Positions 10,820 to 20,442 of a stretch of DNA of 64,000 bases are shown here, one piece after another. The DNA is from Bombyx mori (lineage: Eukaryota; Arthropoda; Insecta; Lepidoptera; Bombycidae). The stretch is from the NCBI RefSeq assembly GCF_030269925.1, contig NC_085112.1, positions 15,005,501-15,069,500 on the forward strand, given 5' to 3'. Under the pieces are notes generated by a model. The model was not told the origin of the DNA and searched no databases. It saw only the letters and a program-made list of their open reading frames with translations. How positions within the stretch are numbered: the stretch's first letter is position 1; the number at the start of each line of letters is the position of its first letter. A program made the position numbers and the translations under genes.

Positions 10820-10828
10820 GCATTTGAC
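10820..10828 (+). repeat. target-site duplication, left copy for element A
   Basis: GCATTTGAC here is repeated exactly at 17461-17469 directly after the poly(A) of element A. Confidence 0.9.
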
Positions 10829-10984
10829 CCCACTAAGCGTGGTCTCGCCTTGTCGTGGCGGTGGGGCTTAAGCGTGCACCCCGACACCGTGGAGCAGCGT
10901 TGTCTGCACAGGAGTGCCGCGAACTAAGTAGACTGCATACCGTGTTCCCTTTTTCCCACCTTTGCTGGACAAAGGGTGCGTGAA

Positions 10985-11320
10985 GGGGGCGAGGGCTCCC
11001 TTCTGGAGCCCTCTTGGATGCTAGGCCATGTCCCCGGCAGCTCTCTGGTTGCTAAAGGGGAAGGCCTTCCAGAGGGGGGTACCGGTACGCCGGCGTGGCC
11101 ACATCATGGTCAGACGTGTGGGTCTGTCAGTAATGGCAGACCCCAAGAGGATGAGAAGTGAACCGGAGGGCACTCCCTTCCGGTCGCTGGTTGCCATGTC
11201 CCCGGTTGCCTCTTGGCAGCTACAGGGGAAGGCCCTCCAGAGGGGGGTACCGGTTTACCGGCGTGGCTTCGTAGAAGCATACCGTAATCCCTACCGAGTA
11301 GGGGACGGGGGCCGCTGATT
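10985..11320 (+). repeat. two tandem subrepeats in the 5' UTR of element A
   Basis: Two units of about 168 bases share CCATGTCCCCGG, AGGGGAAGGCC, TCCAGAGGGGGGTACCGG and CCGGCGTGGC in the same order (near 11027-11100 and 11194-11270). Tandem 5' units like these often carry promoter activity in non-LTR elements; that role is inferred here. Confidence 0.75.
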
Positions 11321-11398
11321 AGCAGGGGCCGCGAGGATGCGAACCTCTATAAAAAATGCCCTAATCCTAAGCTTGTGACGTGCCCGGTGATGGGATGA

Positions 11399-13859
11399 GT
11401 GGCTGGAGGGAGTCCAGTCGTGAGGGCCGTCCCAGGGGACCGACCCCTGGTTAAACATCAAAGGAAAAAACAAATGATGGCAAAGTTTTTAAAAAATTTA
11501 CCCCAGGAGGGTACCACCTTAGGTGGAGAATCCCTCCGTGCTTCCACCTCGGTGGGAGCACGCTGCCCCGCGTATTCTGGAGGGGGCAAAGCTTGCCATG
11601 ACGAAGGGGGCTGTGTGACGGGCAGCGGAAAACCCGTCGAACAGAGACACGCCAGCGCTGACTTGACGCACTCTGGGCTCGTCAGTGACAGCGAGGCGGC
11701 TGGCTCGAAAGAGACAACCGCCAAAAAGGTAAGGCGGAAAAGGAAGACCCAGCGAGTTTCCTCACGCGAGGGGGGAGGGGAGCCAACGTCATCCTCTGGC
11801 GCAGATGCCCCGCCGGAGAAGGTTCTGGTAGTCTCCGATGCGGCCTCTGCTGCGGAGGAGATGCCGCCCCCAAAAGGAAGACCTGCCCGGAGGAGGGGCG
11901 CGCCGTCACCGGCGCAGTCATCGGCGTCGATGTCTGTCGCCTCATTGGACGGGCGAACGACAGAGGAGGAAGAAGGCGGCCTTCAAGACCCTGCCTTGGT
12001 CATAGACAGGGCCATGAGGACCGTCAAGTCATATGCGGCCAACGGCACTAAGACCAAAGCCGCTGGCCGTAAGCTGCGAGAGGTGGTCTCGCAGGTCTCG
12101 AAGGTTCTGCCTTCGGTTGCTTCCGCCAATGACCAGGTGGTACAGCTGATGGCGGAGAATTCGAGGCTTCGAGCACTACTTCAAGCCCAACAGCAGCCTG
12201 ATGATGAGGCTTCTGCTTCGAGGAAGGCAGCGGCGTCGACGCCGTCGCCCGCGTTGCCCCGGGCCACTGGGTTGCGAACTCCACCGGCCCATGTACCGGC
12301 AGCGACGTCATGTATCGCCGGGGCGCCTCAGAACCGCCGTTCCCCGGCGCTGACTGGCGACGGGTGGCCTGTGCTGCCGTCACCGCGCGCGGCTGAGCAG
12401 CGGCCACGTCTCCCGTCGCCGCGCACTAGGGAGATGACCGCTACAAAGCGGCAGCAAGCACTCGTAGGGCCACGGGAGCTGGCTGGAAAATTCAGCCTGG
12501 ACGAGGTCATCAGTCGCACCGTCCAGGTTGTATTAGAAAGGCTGGACGGCAGGCTGGCGGCCCTCGAGGCACAGCTTATTGCTCCGGCTGACGCTCGGCG
12601 ACCGGCATATGCCGCGGTGTCGGGTACTCCAGCCGCTCGCCCCGTCCCCGTACGGGCTCCAGCCACTAGGTTGGGCCCGGGACGGGATAGAACCAAGCGG
12701 GGGGGGGGGCACCAATGCGAAGTGCCCATCGCAAGCACCCCAGCCTCGTCCGCTGCCTCCGCCCCCATCTAACATGGACGAAGGGTGGAACGTGGTGGCC
12801 CGGCGGGGTGCCAAGAAGGCTCCACCAGCAGCTGCACAAGTTGGTAGAGCGCCAGCGGCTACAGCAGCTCAGGTTGCTCCCCATCAGGGTCGGGCGCCTG
12901 TAGCCGCTAAAAACAAAAACAAAAAAAAAACGACGAAGAAGCAACCGCGCGCGCCGCGGTCGGCGGCAGTGGTCCTAACGCTGCTGCCGGCTGCCAAAGC
13001 CAAGGGCATGACATACGGAGATGTCATTGCTCGGGCGCGCGCGGCAGTTGACCTGGATGAGATCGGGGCGGGGGAGGGCCTCCGCTGTAGGCAGACAGCC
13101 AATGGGGCCAAACTGCTAGAATGTCCCGTTGCCGATAGTCCCGGCATCGCGGAGCGTCTGGCGGCAAGGCTCCGTATGGTCCTGCCTGAAGAGGAGGTGC
13201 GGGTGCATAGGCCGGTCAAGATGGCCGAATTGAAAGTGACCGGCCTAGACGACTGCACCACCAGGGATGAGGTGGCAGCGGCCGTCGCTGCCCAGGGCAA
13301 CTGTGCCCTGCAGAACATAACAGTAGGCGAGCTGCGCTCCGGTTATACCGGGGCTGGTTCCGTGTGGGTACGTTGCCCGGTGGAGGCGGCCGTTGCCCTG
13401 GCTGCTCCTCCGCCCGGGAGACCGTCGGGGGATCCGGGCAGGTTGCGCGTGGGCTGGATAGCAGCCCACGTGCGCCTGCTAGAACCGCGTGCCTGGCGGT
13501 GCCTAAGGTGCTTCAGCACTGGGCACTGCCTCGCCAGGTGCGTGAGTGCGGTTGACCGCAGCGGACTGTGCTTCCGCTGTGGTCAGCCTGGACACAAGGC
13601 GGCCGTGTGCTTGGCTGCGCCGCATTGTTCGTTATGTGCGGCGGCCGGACGCAAGGCTGACCACCGGACCGGGGGCAAGGCATGCCCCCCGGCCGGCAAA
13701 AATGCAGTTAGAAATTGGCGCCGCCAAGCTAAGCGTCGCCAAAAGAAGCGGTCGGCCGGGGGAGCACCGGCTGGCACTTTGGCCCCCGCTGAGGCGTTCG
13801 AGCCCGATAGCGGGGACAATAGAGTAGGGGAGGGGGCGATGGATGTGGTCCAGGTTTAA
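11399..13859 (+). pseudogene. element A ORF1 (gag-like nucleic-acid-binding protein), one frameshift
   Basis: In known R1-clade elements ORF1 binds the element RNA and forms the ribonucleoprotein. The frame is open from 11399 to 12772, and another is open from 12579 to 13859. They meet at a run of 11 G (12699-12709), where one extra base separates them. With the shift the product would be about 820 residues. The N-terminal part is rich in Ala, Pro, Arg and Ser, with a likely coiled coil near AENSRLRALLQAQQQ. The C-terminal part has CLRCFSTGHCLARC and CFRCGQPGHKAAVC knuckles, followed by a third Cys/His cluster ending near GGKAC, then a basic KRRQKKR stretch. The first Met (11399) is a guess. 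The shift could be a real mutation, a homopolymer base-calling error, or programmed. Confidence 0.82.
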
Positions 13860-16800
13860 TGGATCACACCTATCGCTTCCTCCAAGGAAATTTGAACCAC
13901 TCCGCCGGAGCTCAGGACATGCTGCTCCAGACTATGGCGGAGTGGTCAATTGACGTGGCTGTGGTCGCCGAGCCGTACTTCGTTCCCCCAGCGGACGACT
14001 GCTGGTTTGGGGACGTTGATGGCTTGGCGGCCATACATATAAGAAGATCCGCGATGATTCCTCCCCTGGCGATGGTGACCAGGGGCCCCGGGATCGTCGC
14101 GGTACAATTAGAAAATGCCGTCGTGATCGGGGTGTACTTCTCTCCAAATCGGCCTACCGTCGAGTTCGAGCGGTTTCTGGACGGGCTAGAGGTGATCGCT
14201 CGTCACCTCTCTCCCCGTTCGGTAATACTGGCGGGGGACTTCAATGCGAAGTCTGTCGCTTGGGGTTCCCCATCCGCGGACGCTCGTGGTAGGCTGTTGG
14301 AGGAGTGGGCGGTCGCGGCCGATCTCTGTATCGTTAACAGGGGCTCGGTCGCGACATGCGTGCGGTGGACGGGAGAGTCTATCGTGGACTTGACGTTCGC
14401 GAGCTCGTCCATCGCACAGCGCATCCTCGGCTGGGGCGTGGTGGTGGGGGCGGAATCGTTGTCGGATCACCGATATATCCGGTTCGATCTTTCCGCTCCC
14501 GCGCCGACGCCGGCCGCAGGCGCTCGCGGGGTTAACCCCCCGCGGAGTGCGTTCCGATCATTCCCTAGGTGGGCATTGAAGCTCCTGAAGAAGGAGCTCC
14601 TGGTGGAGGCCTCTATGGTGGCGGCGTGGACGCCCATGTGCCCACACCCTTTCGATGTGGAGGCTGAGGCCGAATGGTTCCGCGGCGCGATGCACCGCAT
14701 ATGCGATGCCTCGATGCCCCGGGTCGGCCCTCGGCATTGCGGACGGCGGCAGTCGCCCTGGTGGTCGCCTGAAATTGCGAGATTGCGTGCAGTCTCCATT
14801 CGGGCGAGCCGCCAGTGTGCTAGACACCGCCGTCGCCGTCACCTGCGGCGCGACGACCCCGTCGCGTTCGCAGAGGAGGAGACCCGGCTGCACGGCGAAT
14901 ATCGCGCTGCGAAGGACGCCCTGCGGCTGGCCATCAGGCGGGCCAAGGAGCAGAACATGGAGAGACTCTTGGAGGCGCTCGAAGCGGATCCATGGGGGAG
15001 CCCGTACAGGCTGGTGCGCGGCAAACTGCGCCCGTGGGCCCCCCCTTTGACTGAGCGACTCCAGCCTCAACAGCTGCGGGACATCGTTTCGGCGTTGTTC
15101 CCGCAGGAGCGGGAGGGTTTTGTTCCCCCCGCTATGGGTGAGCCGTCGGACGCCATCGACGGCGAAGCCCCTGCTGAGGTGCCCCATATTACTGGGGCAG
15201 AGCTCCGTGTGGCCGTTGTCAGGATGACTGCAAAGGACACGGCCCCCGGCCCGGACGGAGTCCATGGTCGGGTGCTGGCCTTGGCCCTCGATGCCCTAGG
15301 GGACCGGCTCCTGGAGCTATTTAATGGTTGCCTGGAGTCGGGACGGTTTCCGTTGCTCTGGCGGACGGGCAGATTTGTGCTGTTGAAAAAGGACGGGCGC
15401 CCGGTGGATACAGCCGCCGGGTATCGTCCTATCGTACTGCTGGACGAGGCGGGAAAATTGCTGGAGCGTATTCTGGCTGCCCGCATCGTTCAGCACCTGG
15501 TCGGGGTTGGACCTGACCTGTCGGCGGAGCAGTTCGGCTTCCGGGAGGGCCGTTCGACCGTGGATGCAATTCTTCGCGTGCGGGCCCTCTCGGACGAGGC
15601 TGTCTCACGGGGTGGGGTGGCGCTGGCGGTGTCTCTTGACATCGCCAACGCATTTAACACCCTGCCCTGGTCTGTGATAGGGGGGGCACTGGAGAGGCAT
15701 GGGGTGCCCTTCTACCTCCGCCGGCTGGTTGGCTCCTATTTGGAGGCCAGGTCGGTCGAATGTACCGGGTACGGTGGGACCCTTCACCGTTTTCCGGTCG
15801 TGCGTGGTGTTCCGCAGGGGTCGGTTCTCGGACCCCTCTTGTGGAACATCGGGTACGACTGGGTGCTGAGGGGTGCCCTCCTCCCGGGTCTCCGCGTTAT
15901 TTGTTACGCGGACGACACGTTGGTCGTGGCCCGGGGGGATGATTATAGAGAGTCTGCCCGTCTCGCCACAGCGGGAGTGGCCCTCGTCGTCGGGAGGATC
16001 AAGAGACTGGGCCTCGACGTGGCGCTCAGTAAATCCGAGGCCTTGTGGTTTCACGGGCCGCGGAGAGCGCCACCTGTCGACGCCCACATCGTGGTTGGGG
16101 GCGTCCGGATAGGGGTCAGGGTGCAGTTAAGGTACCTCGGCCTCGTGTTGGACGGCCGGTGGGCTTTTCGTGCTCACTTTGCGGAGCTGGTCCCTCGATT
16201 AATGAGGACAGCCGGTTCTTTGAACCGACTGCTCCCGAATATCGGGGGGCCGGATCAGGTTGTACGCCGCCTCTACGCTGGGGTGGTGCGATCGATGGCC
16301 CTGTACGGTGCGCCTGTATGGGCTGAGCCACGGAATCGGGCTACTATGGCTCGGTTCCTGCGCCGGCCGCAGCGCACCGTTGCTATCAGGGTCATCCGTG
16401 GATATCGCACCGTCTCATTCGAGGCGGCGTGTGTGTTGGCGGGGACGCCGCCATGGGAGCTGGAGGCGGAGTCGCTCGCTGCCGACTATCGGTGGCGCAG
16501 TGAGCTTCGTGCTCTGGGCGTGGCGCGTCCCTCCAAAACTGAGCTGCGGGCGCGGAAGGCCCATTCTCGGCGGTCCGTGCTCGAATCGTGGTCGAGGCGG
16601 TTGGCCAACCCCACGTGGGGTCTACGGACCGTCGAGGCGATTAACCCGGTCTTTTATGACTGGGTGAATCGTGGCCGAGGACGCCTCACCTTCCGTCTGG
16701 TGCAGGTGCTGACTGGGCACGGATGCTTCGGAAAGTACCTGCACCGGATAGGAGCTGAGCCGACGACGAGGTGCCACCATTGTGGACACGACCTGGACAC

Positions 16801-17074
16801 GGCGGAGCATACGCTCGCTGTCTGCCCCGCTTGGGAGGTGCAGTGCCGTGTCCTTGTCGCAAAGATAGGACCAGACTTGTCGCTGCCTGGCGTCGTGGCG
16901 TCGATGCTTGGCGGCGACGAGTCTTGGAACGCTATGCTCGACTTCTGCGAGTGCACCATCTCGCAGAAGGAGGCGGCGGGGCGAGTGAGGCAAAGCTCTC
17001 CTCACTACGCAGAAACCCGCCGCCGCCGAGCAGGGGGTCGGGACCGGGGTCCCGTCCGTAACCCGGCCCCCTAA
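13859..17074 (+). CDS. element A ORF2: endonuclease-reverse transcriptase
   Basis: The protein has 1071 residues and drives target-primed reverse transcription. The N-terminal apurinic-type endonuclease shows LQGNLNHS, VVAEPYF, ILAGDFNAKS and LSDHRYIRF. The reverse transcriptase shows APGPDGVHG, YRPIVLLDEAGKLLERIL, SAEQFGFREGRS, SLDIANAFNTLPW, GVPQGSVLGPLLWN and the catalytic CYADD near residue 682. A zinc knuckle CHHCGHDLDTAEHTLAVC lies near residue 971. The start codon overlaps the ORF1 stop as TAATG (TAA 13857-13859, ATG 13859-13861). The same UAAUG junction is known to couple translation in the R1-clade element SART1. No internal stop is present, so the polymerase is probably functional. 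Confidence 0.95.
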   Translation: MDHTYRFLQGNLNHSAGAQDMLLQTMAEWSIDVAVVAEPYFVPPADDCWFGDVDGLAAIHIRRSAMIPPLAMVTRGPGIVAVQLENAVVIGVYFSPNRPTVEFERFLDGLEVIARHLSPRSVILAGDFNAKSVAWGSPSADARGRLLEEWAVAADLCIVNRGSVATCVRWTGESIVDLTFASSSIAQRILGWGVVVGAESLSDHRYIRFDLSAPAPTPAAGARGVNPPRSAFRSFPRWALKLLKKELLVEASMVAAWTPMCPHPFDVEAEAEWFRGAMHRICDASMPRVGPRHCGRRQSPWWSPEIARLRAVSIRASRQCARHRRRRHLRRDDPVAFAEEETRLHGEYRAAKDALRLAIRRAKEQNMERLLEALEADPWGSPYRLVRGKLRPWAPPLTERLQPQQLRDIVSALFPQEREGFVPPAMGEPSDAIDGEAPAEVPHITGAELRVAVVRMTAKDTAPGPDGVHGRVLALALDALGDRLLELFNGCLESGRFPLLWRTGRFVLLKKDGRPVDTAAGYRPIVLLDEAGKLLERILAARIVQHLVGVGPDLSAEQFGFREGRSTVDAILRVRALSDEAVSRGGVALAVSLDIANAFNTLPWSVIGGALERHGVPFYLRRLVGSYLEARSVECTGYGGTLHRFPVVRGVPQGSVLGPLLWNIGYDWVLRGALLPGLRVICYADDTLVVARGDDYRESARLATAGVALVVGRIKRLGLDVALSKSEALWFHGPRRAPPVDAHIVVGGVRIGVRVQLRYLGLVLDGRWAFRAHFAELVPRLMRTAGSLNRLLPNIGGPDQVVRRLYAGVVRSMALYGAPVWAEPRNRATMARFLRRPQRTVAIRVIRGYRTVSFEAACVLAGTPPWELEAESLAADYRWRSELRALGVARPSKTELRARKAHSRRSVLESWSRRLANPTWGLRTVEAINPVFYDWVNRGRGRLTFRLVQVLTGHGCFGKYLHRIGAEPTTRCHHCGHDLDTAEHTLAVCPAWEVQCRVLVAKIGPDLSLPGVVASMLGGDESWNAMLDFCECTISQKEAAGRVRQSSPHYAETRRRRAGGRDRGPVRNPAP

Positions 17075-17460
17075 GAGCTTCGGGCTCCACCCGCTTTGTG
17101 CGGGGAGGAGCTTAGGCGTGGGGCAGCGTGGTAGGTCGCGTTCCCCCGACCGCTCCGGGGGAAGGTGTAGCGCGGCGCTATCAATCGGGCTCTTGGCCCG
17201 TCGACCGAGGGAACCGGCGGTCATGTTGCTGGCGGCCGCCGGTCCGGCGTCTGGGGGACGGCGGGATGGATGTAATGTGCTCTGCGTAAACCCTGTCCCG
17301 CCGTCTCAATAGCTCCGACTGGGTTTCCGCCCGGTCCGGGGTAGGGCGCCGGCTGTGAGCGGCAGGAGTTTTTAGTGAGGTTCGACTCCCACATACCCCA
17401 CCTGCCGTGCGGGTGGGGATCCGGCGATTTTCTCCTGTGGAAAAAAAAAAAAAAAAAAAA
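17075..17460 (+). other. element A 3' UTR and poly(A)
   Basis: GC-rich non-coding tail from the ORF2 stop to the A run at 17441-17460. The last templated bases are TTTTCTCCTGTGG. Confidence 0.85.
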
Positions 17461-17469
17461 GCATTTGAC
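17461..17469 (+). repeat. target-site duplication, right copy for element A
   Basis: GCATTTGAC repeats the sequence at 10820-10828 exactly. Confidence 0.9.
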
Positions 17470-17764
17470 ATCGGCAAAGATTGTTTTGCTTTCGCATAGG
17501 CCTCCCCCAAAAAATAGAAGCACATAGAAAGAACTAATCACATCACATTAAGGTCTGGGCACTTGCTTGACTTGGGTGAAGTCTTCATGAAAAAGGATAT
17601 AGATCTAGAAAATCTAAATTTTAGACAATCTTTACTTGTTTCAAGGAAATTATAATATGACGTCTCGTTAAATGACCTCTACTGTATCTCTGACTACCGA
17701 CTGCTGGGCAGGATGTGTGAATTAAAATCCTGTCTGTCTACATATTTATGTGTTTATAAGTGAT

Positions 17765-17831
17765 TAGCCGTACTCGCCCGCTTCGCTGGGCGTTTAGAAT
17801 TAACATTATTATTTATTGTCAATATTATTTT
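17765..17831 (-). mobile_element. Helitron-like 3' end, cut by a Bm1 insertion
   Basis: TAGCCGTACTCGCCCGCTTCG and the following GGGCGTTTAGAATTAACATT match the 3' end of the elements at 18772 and 33779. The rest is missing after the Bm1 copy begins at 17832. Confidence 0.6.
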
Positions 17832-18275
17832 GAAGTCGTCGTGGCCTAAAAGATAAGACGTCCGGAGCATTTTTGTTGAAGCGATGCACCGGTGTTCGAA
17901 TCCCGCAGGCGGGTACCAATTTTTCTAATGAAATACGTACTCAACAAATGTTCACGATTGACTTCCACGGTGAAGGAATAACATCGTGTAATAAAAGTGA
18001 AACCCGCAAAATTACAATTTGCGTAATTACTGGTGGTAGGACCACTTGTGAGTCCGCGCGGATAGGTACCACCGCCCTGCCTATTTCTGCCGTGAAGCAG
18101 TAATACGTTTCGGTTTGAAGGGTGGGGTAGCCGTTGTAACTATACTGAGACCTTAGAACTTACTCAAGGTGGGTGGCGCATTTACATTGTAGATGTCTAT
18201 GGGCTCCAGTAACTACTTAACACCAGGTGGGCTGTGAGCCCGTCCAACCACGTAAGAAATAAAAAAAAAAAAAAA
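17832..18275 (+). repeat. full-length Bm1 SINE
   Basis: It has the tRNA-like head (GAAGTCGTCGTGGCCTAAAA, GTTCGAATCCCGC), the linker with ATTGACTTCCACGGTGAAGG, the body and an A-rich tail. It is about 444 bases long and shows the complete family structure. Confidence 0.9.
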
Positions 18276-18771
18276 TTATGGTTCACTATTTTGGCGATCA
18301 TGGCTTACACATAAAAGATAGATTTATGATGTCGCGGGCTTTTTGTAGGAATATTTAAGACAAATATATCCATAATATATTATTTACGTTAACTCAAACG
18401 ATTTTTACAGAGCCCACTAGAATAACTCGCAGATGTTTTTTTTTTTTTTCGATTTACTTGACACTTATCGTTATATAATATTAGGTAATTCATACTATTT
18501 CTTTATAAATAATAGCCTATGTATTATTCTGATGTGTAAGCTATATTATTGTAAAGTTTCATCAAAAGATTCAGTAGTTTTTGCGTGAAGAGTAACAAAC
18601 ATACATCCATACATTCTTACAAACTTTATATATATATAAAAAACGAATGCCATAGCGATATACTGTCACTTGCTGTCGATTATTAAAGCTGGAGGTTGTC
18701 AACAATAAATATTTGGTATTAAATGTGTTATTAAAAGTGCGATAAACTTTGGAATGTCGGCATATTCCTCA
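18276..18771. other. intron sequence, nothing recognised
   Basis: AT-rich, with an AACAAACATACATCCATACAT-like motif common to decayed lepidopteran repeats. I see no exon in it. Confidence 0.45.
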
Positions 18772-18989
18772 TCTATACTAATATAAAAATCTACAGTGGT
18801 TTTTACGGATGTTCCATTATAACTACTGAACCATGCATCCGATTGACTTGAAACTTAGTACCCATGTAGAAAATACATGTACTTAATGGATAGGCTAATA
18901 TTTATATGAGTGTTGGACTCCCTAATAATAATGACAATAAATAATGATGTTAATTTTAAATGCGCAGCGAAGCGGGCGAGTACAGCTAG
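18772..18989 (+). mobile_element. 218-bp Helitron-like element next to an exon
   Basis: It starts TCTATACTAATATAAAAATC after A and ends AGCGGGCGAGTACAGCTAG before T. Its end lies 31 bases upstream of the exon at 19021, so it abuts the splice acceptor region. A near twin in minus orientation lies at 33779-34006. Confidence 0.78.
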
Positions 18990-19020
18990 TATATTTATAT
19001 ATATTATTTTACTTCGATAG

Positions 19021-19277
19021 AGACCCAATGTACTCAGTCTGGGTTGGTGGTGAAAATAATTCAACGAGCCATATGAGAGAAATCAGCGAAATCTACTTTC
19101 ACCCGAATTACGTAACATTCACTGAAGACGAAATAGCCCTGAATGACGTAGCGCTACTGAAGTTAAAGAAACCTTTGATTTTTAATGAAAGAATAAAAGC
19201 TCTTGATCTGCCGGTAGGAACCAATTTCAAGGGTCAAAGGCACGAATTAGTTGGACGAGTCACAGATGCGGTTGGTG
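19021..19277 (+). CDS. serine protease homologue, exon with the catalytic Asp position
   Basis: The exon follows an acceptor ending TTCGATAG. It begins with one base that completes the split codon from 9615, and then reads DPMYSVWVGGENNS, IYFHPNY and NDVALLKLKKPL. The Asp of NDVALL corresponds to catalytic Asp102 and is kept. The usual GWG motif is GRV here. The likely donor is GTGATT after 19277 in phase 1, although GTGGTG one codon earlier also fits. This phase matches the exon at 19965. The exon adds about 85 residues. Confidence 0.83.
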
Positions 19278-19373
19278 GTGATTACATTTATTATCTAATA
19301 GTGCTTAAGTTGGAATTTGATGACAAATTAACATAGGCTATATCAGTCAGTATATGTCTGATGATATAAAATA

Positions 19374-19650
19374 CTACCTGATCTGGCAGACTTCGTAGTG
19401 CCTCAATCGATAAATAAGAGACCTAAACATTTGTATAAAATAAACTTAAAACAAACAAAAGGAATCCGTCCGACGGGGGACACATCAAAGCGAAAACAAA
19501 ATTGTTATTTTTATTTAATTCCGCACATTTATCTACCTTTTAAACCTCTGGACTTCGACAAATAATTCAAGACCAAAATTAGCCAAATCGGTCGAGCCGT
19601 TCTCGAGTTTTAGCGAGACTAACCAACAGCAATTCATTTTTATATATAGA
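19374..19650 (-). mobile_element. Helitron-like element in the protease homologue intron
   Basis: It matches the family at 4514-4804 over its whole length (TCGTAGTGCCTCAATCG, CGTCCGACGGGGGACAC, GCGAGACTAACCAACAGC). The terminal CTAG is mutated to CTAC, which points to an older insertion. Confidence 0.65.
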
Positions 19651-19964
19651 TATCATTAAGGAAAACAAAGTGTATTAAAATGCGGTTTAATTTTGCGTAA
19701 AATTGACCGTATGAAATAGGATTCTTTTTCATTCCTTTATCTAAAAACTCTAATCTCTGTTTCGATTAACCTGCAATGCACAGCTGTGACAAACGTCATA
19801 CAAACGTTCAATACTCCTACTCTAGGGTTGCCTCCAATACCATTAGTGCCGCATGCAAAAGGTGAATAAGTACATCCAGAACCCGAATGTTTTTAGCGAA
19901 TGTGAGTGACTCAAGTCCCTGACGTGTCTGATTAAATTTTTTCAAACTTTATATTGCTTAAAAG

Positions 19965-20128
19965 ACAATTCTTTATGGAAGCTTGATCTCGTTCGGTTGA
20001 CTAAAGAAGAATGCTTGAACTCGTTAAAAGGTTATCACGTGATGTTCAAAATACCATACAGTAAGATGCTGGATAGTAGCACCTTTTGTACCCAACGAAC
20101 TGATACATTTACAACGATTTACTGTATG
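19965..20128 (+). CDS. serine protease homologue, exon with C168/C182
   Basis: After an acceptor (TTGCTTAAAAG) the exon completes a codon and reads NSLWKLDLVRLTKEECLNS, then SSTFCTQRTDTF and TTIYCM. This matches the trypsin segment S..L.......C...C...C before the active-site loop. The three cysteines fit C168, C182 and C191. The residue at the S1-pocket position 189 is Ile rather than Asp. The donor GTACGT follows at 20129 in phase 0, which joins cleanly to GEPGSPLV in the last exon. Confidence 0.83.
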
Positions 20129-20375
20129 GTACGTAAAAATCACATTCCAACCCTTATACATTATACGTGAACGCTATCTTCCTGAAAACCCTGAATTTCT
20201 TTGTATTCATGCTCTCAAAACACCAGGAAAATTTCTGATCAGGTGTGGATTTTTCTCTCGCTTTATTGGAGCAATGAGATTCGGAGCAAGACCCTAAAAT
20301 TGGGAGGAAAGGTGAACACTCTTAGATCAAGGGACAGCAGAGATAAACTCGGTAGCCATGGAGGCGATGTAGGGA

Positions 20376-20433
20376 TGTTGTTTAAACTCAACAGCAGGTG
20401 GGCTGTGATCTCGTTCATCCAAGTGTTAAAACA
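20376..20433 (+). repeat. decayed Bm1 tail
   Basis: AACAGCAGGTGGGCTGTGATCTCGTTCATCCAAGTGTTAA-type sequence resembles the Bm1 3' end only. Confidence 0.4.
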
Positions 20434-20442
20434 CTCTGGACT

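Larger units (their letters stand above)
10829..17460 (+). mobile_element. full-length R1-clade non-LTR retrotransposon (element A)
   Basis: This 6.6 kb element is bounded by a 9-bp duplication (GCATTTGAC) and ends in 20 A residues. It has a 5' UTR of about 570 bases, ORF1 (gag-like, CCHC knuckles), ORF2 (endonuclease plus reverse transcriptase plus C-terminal zinc knuckle) and a 3' UTR of about 370 bases. The R1 clade is indicated by the ORF2 start (LQGNLNHSAGAQD, VAEPY) and by the CCHC motif near the C terminus. It is much more GC-rich than its surroundings. It lies in the intron of the protease homologue, in the same orientation as the gene, at neither an rDNA nor a TTAGG telomeric target. 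ORF2 is intact, while ORF1 has one frame break in a G run. Confidence 0.93.

Noticed and set aside
11291..13819. Several long minus-strand and shifted frames inside element A
   Set aside because: They are shadows of the GC-rich ORF1/ORF2 and lack any motif.
14558..15265. Minus-strand frame of 235 codons
   Set aside because: It lies antisense to the intact element A endonuclease/RT and is a compositional shadow.
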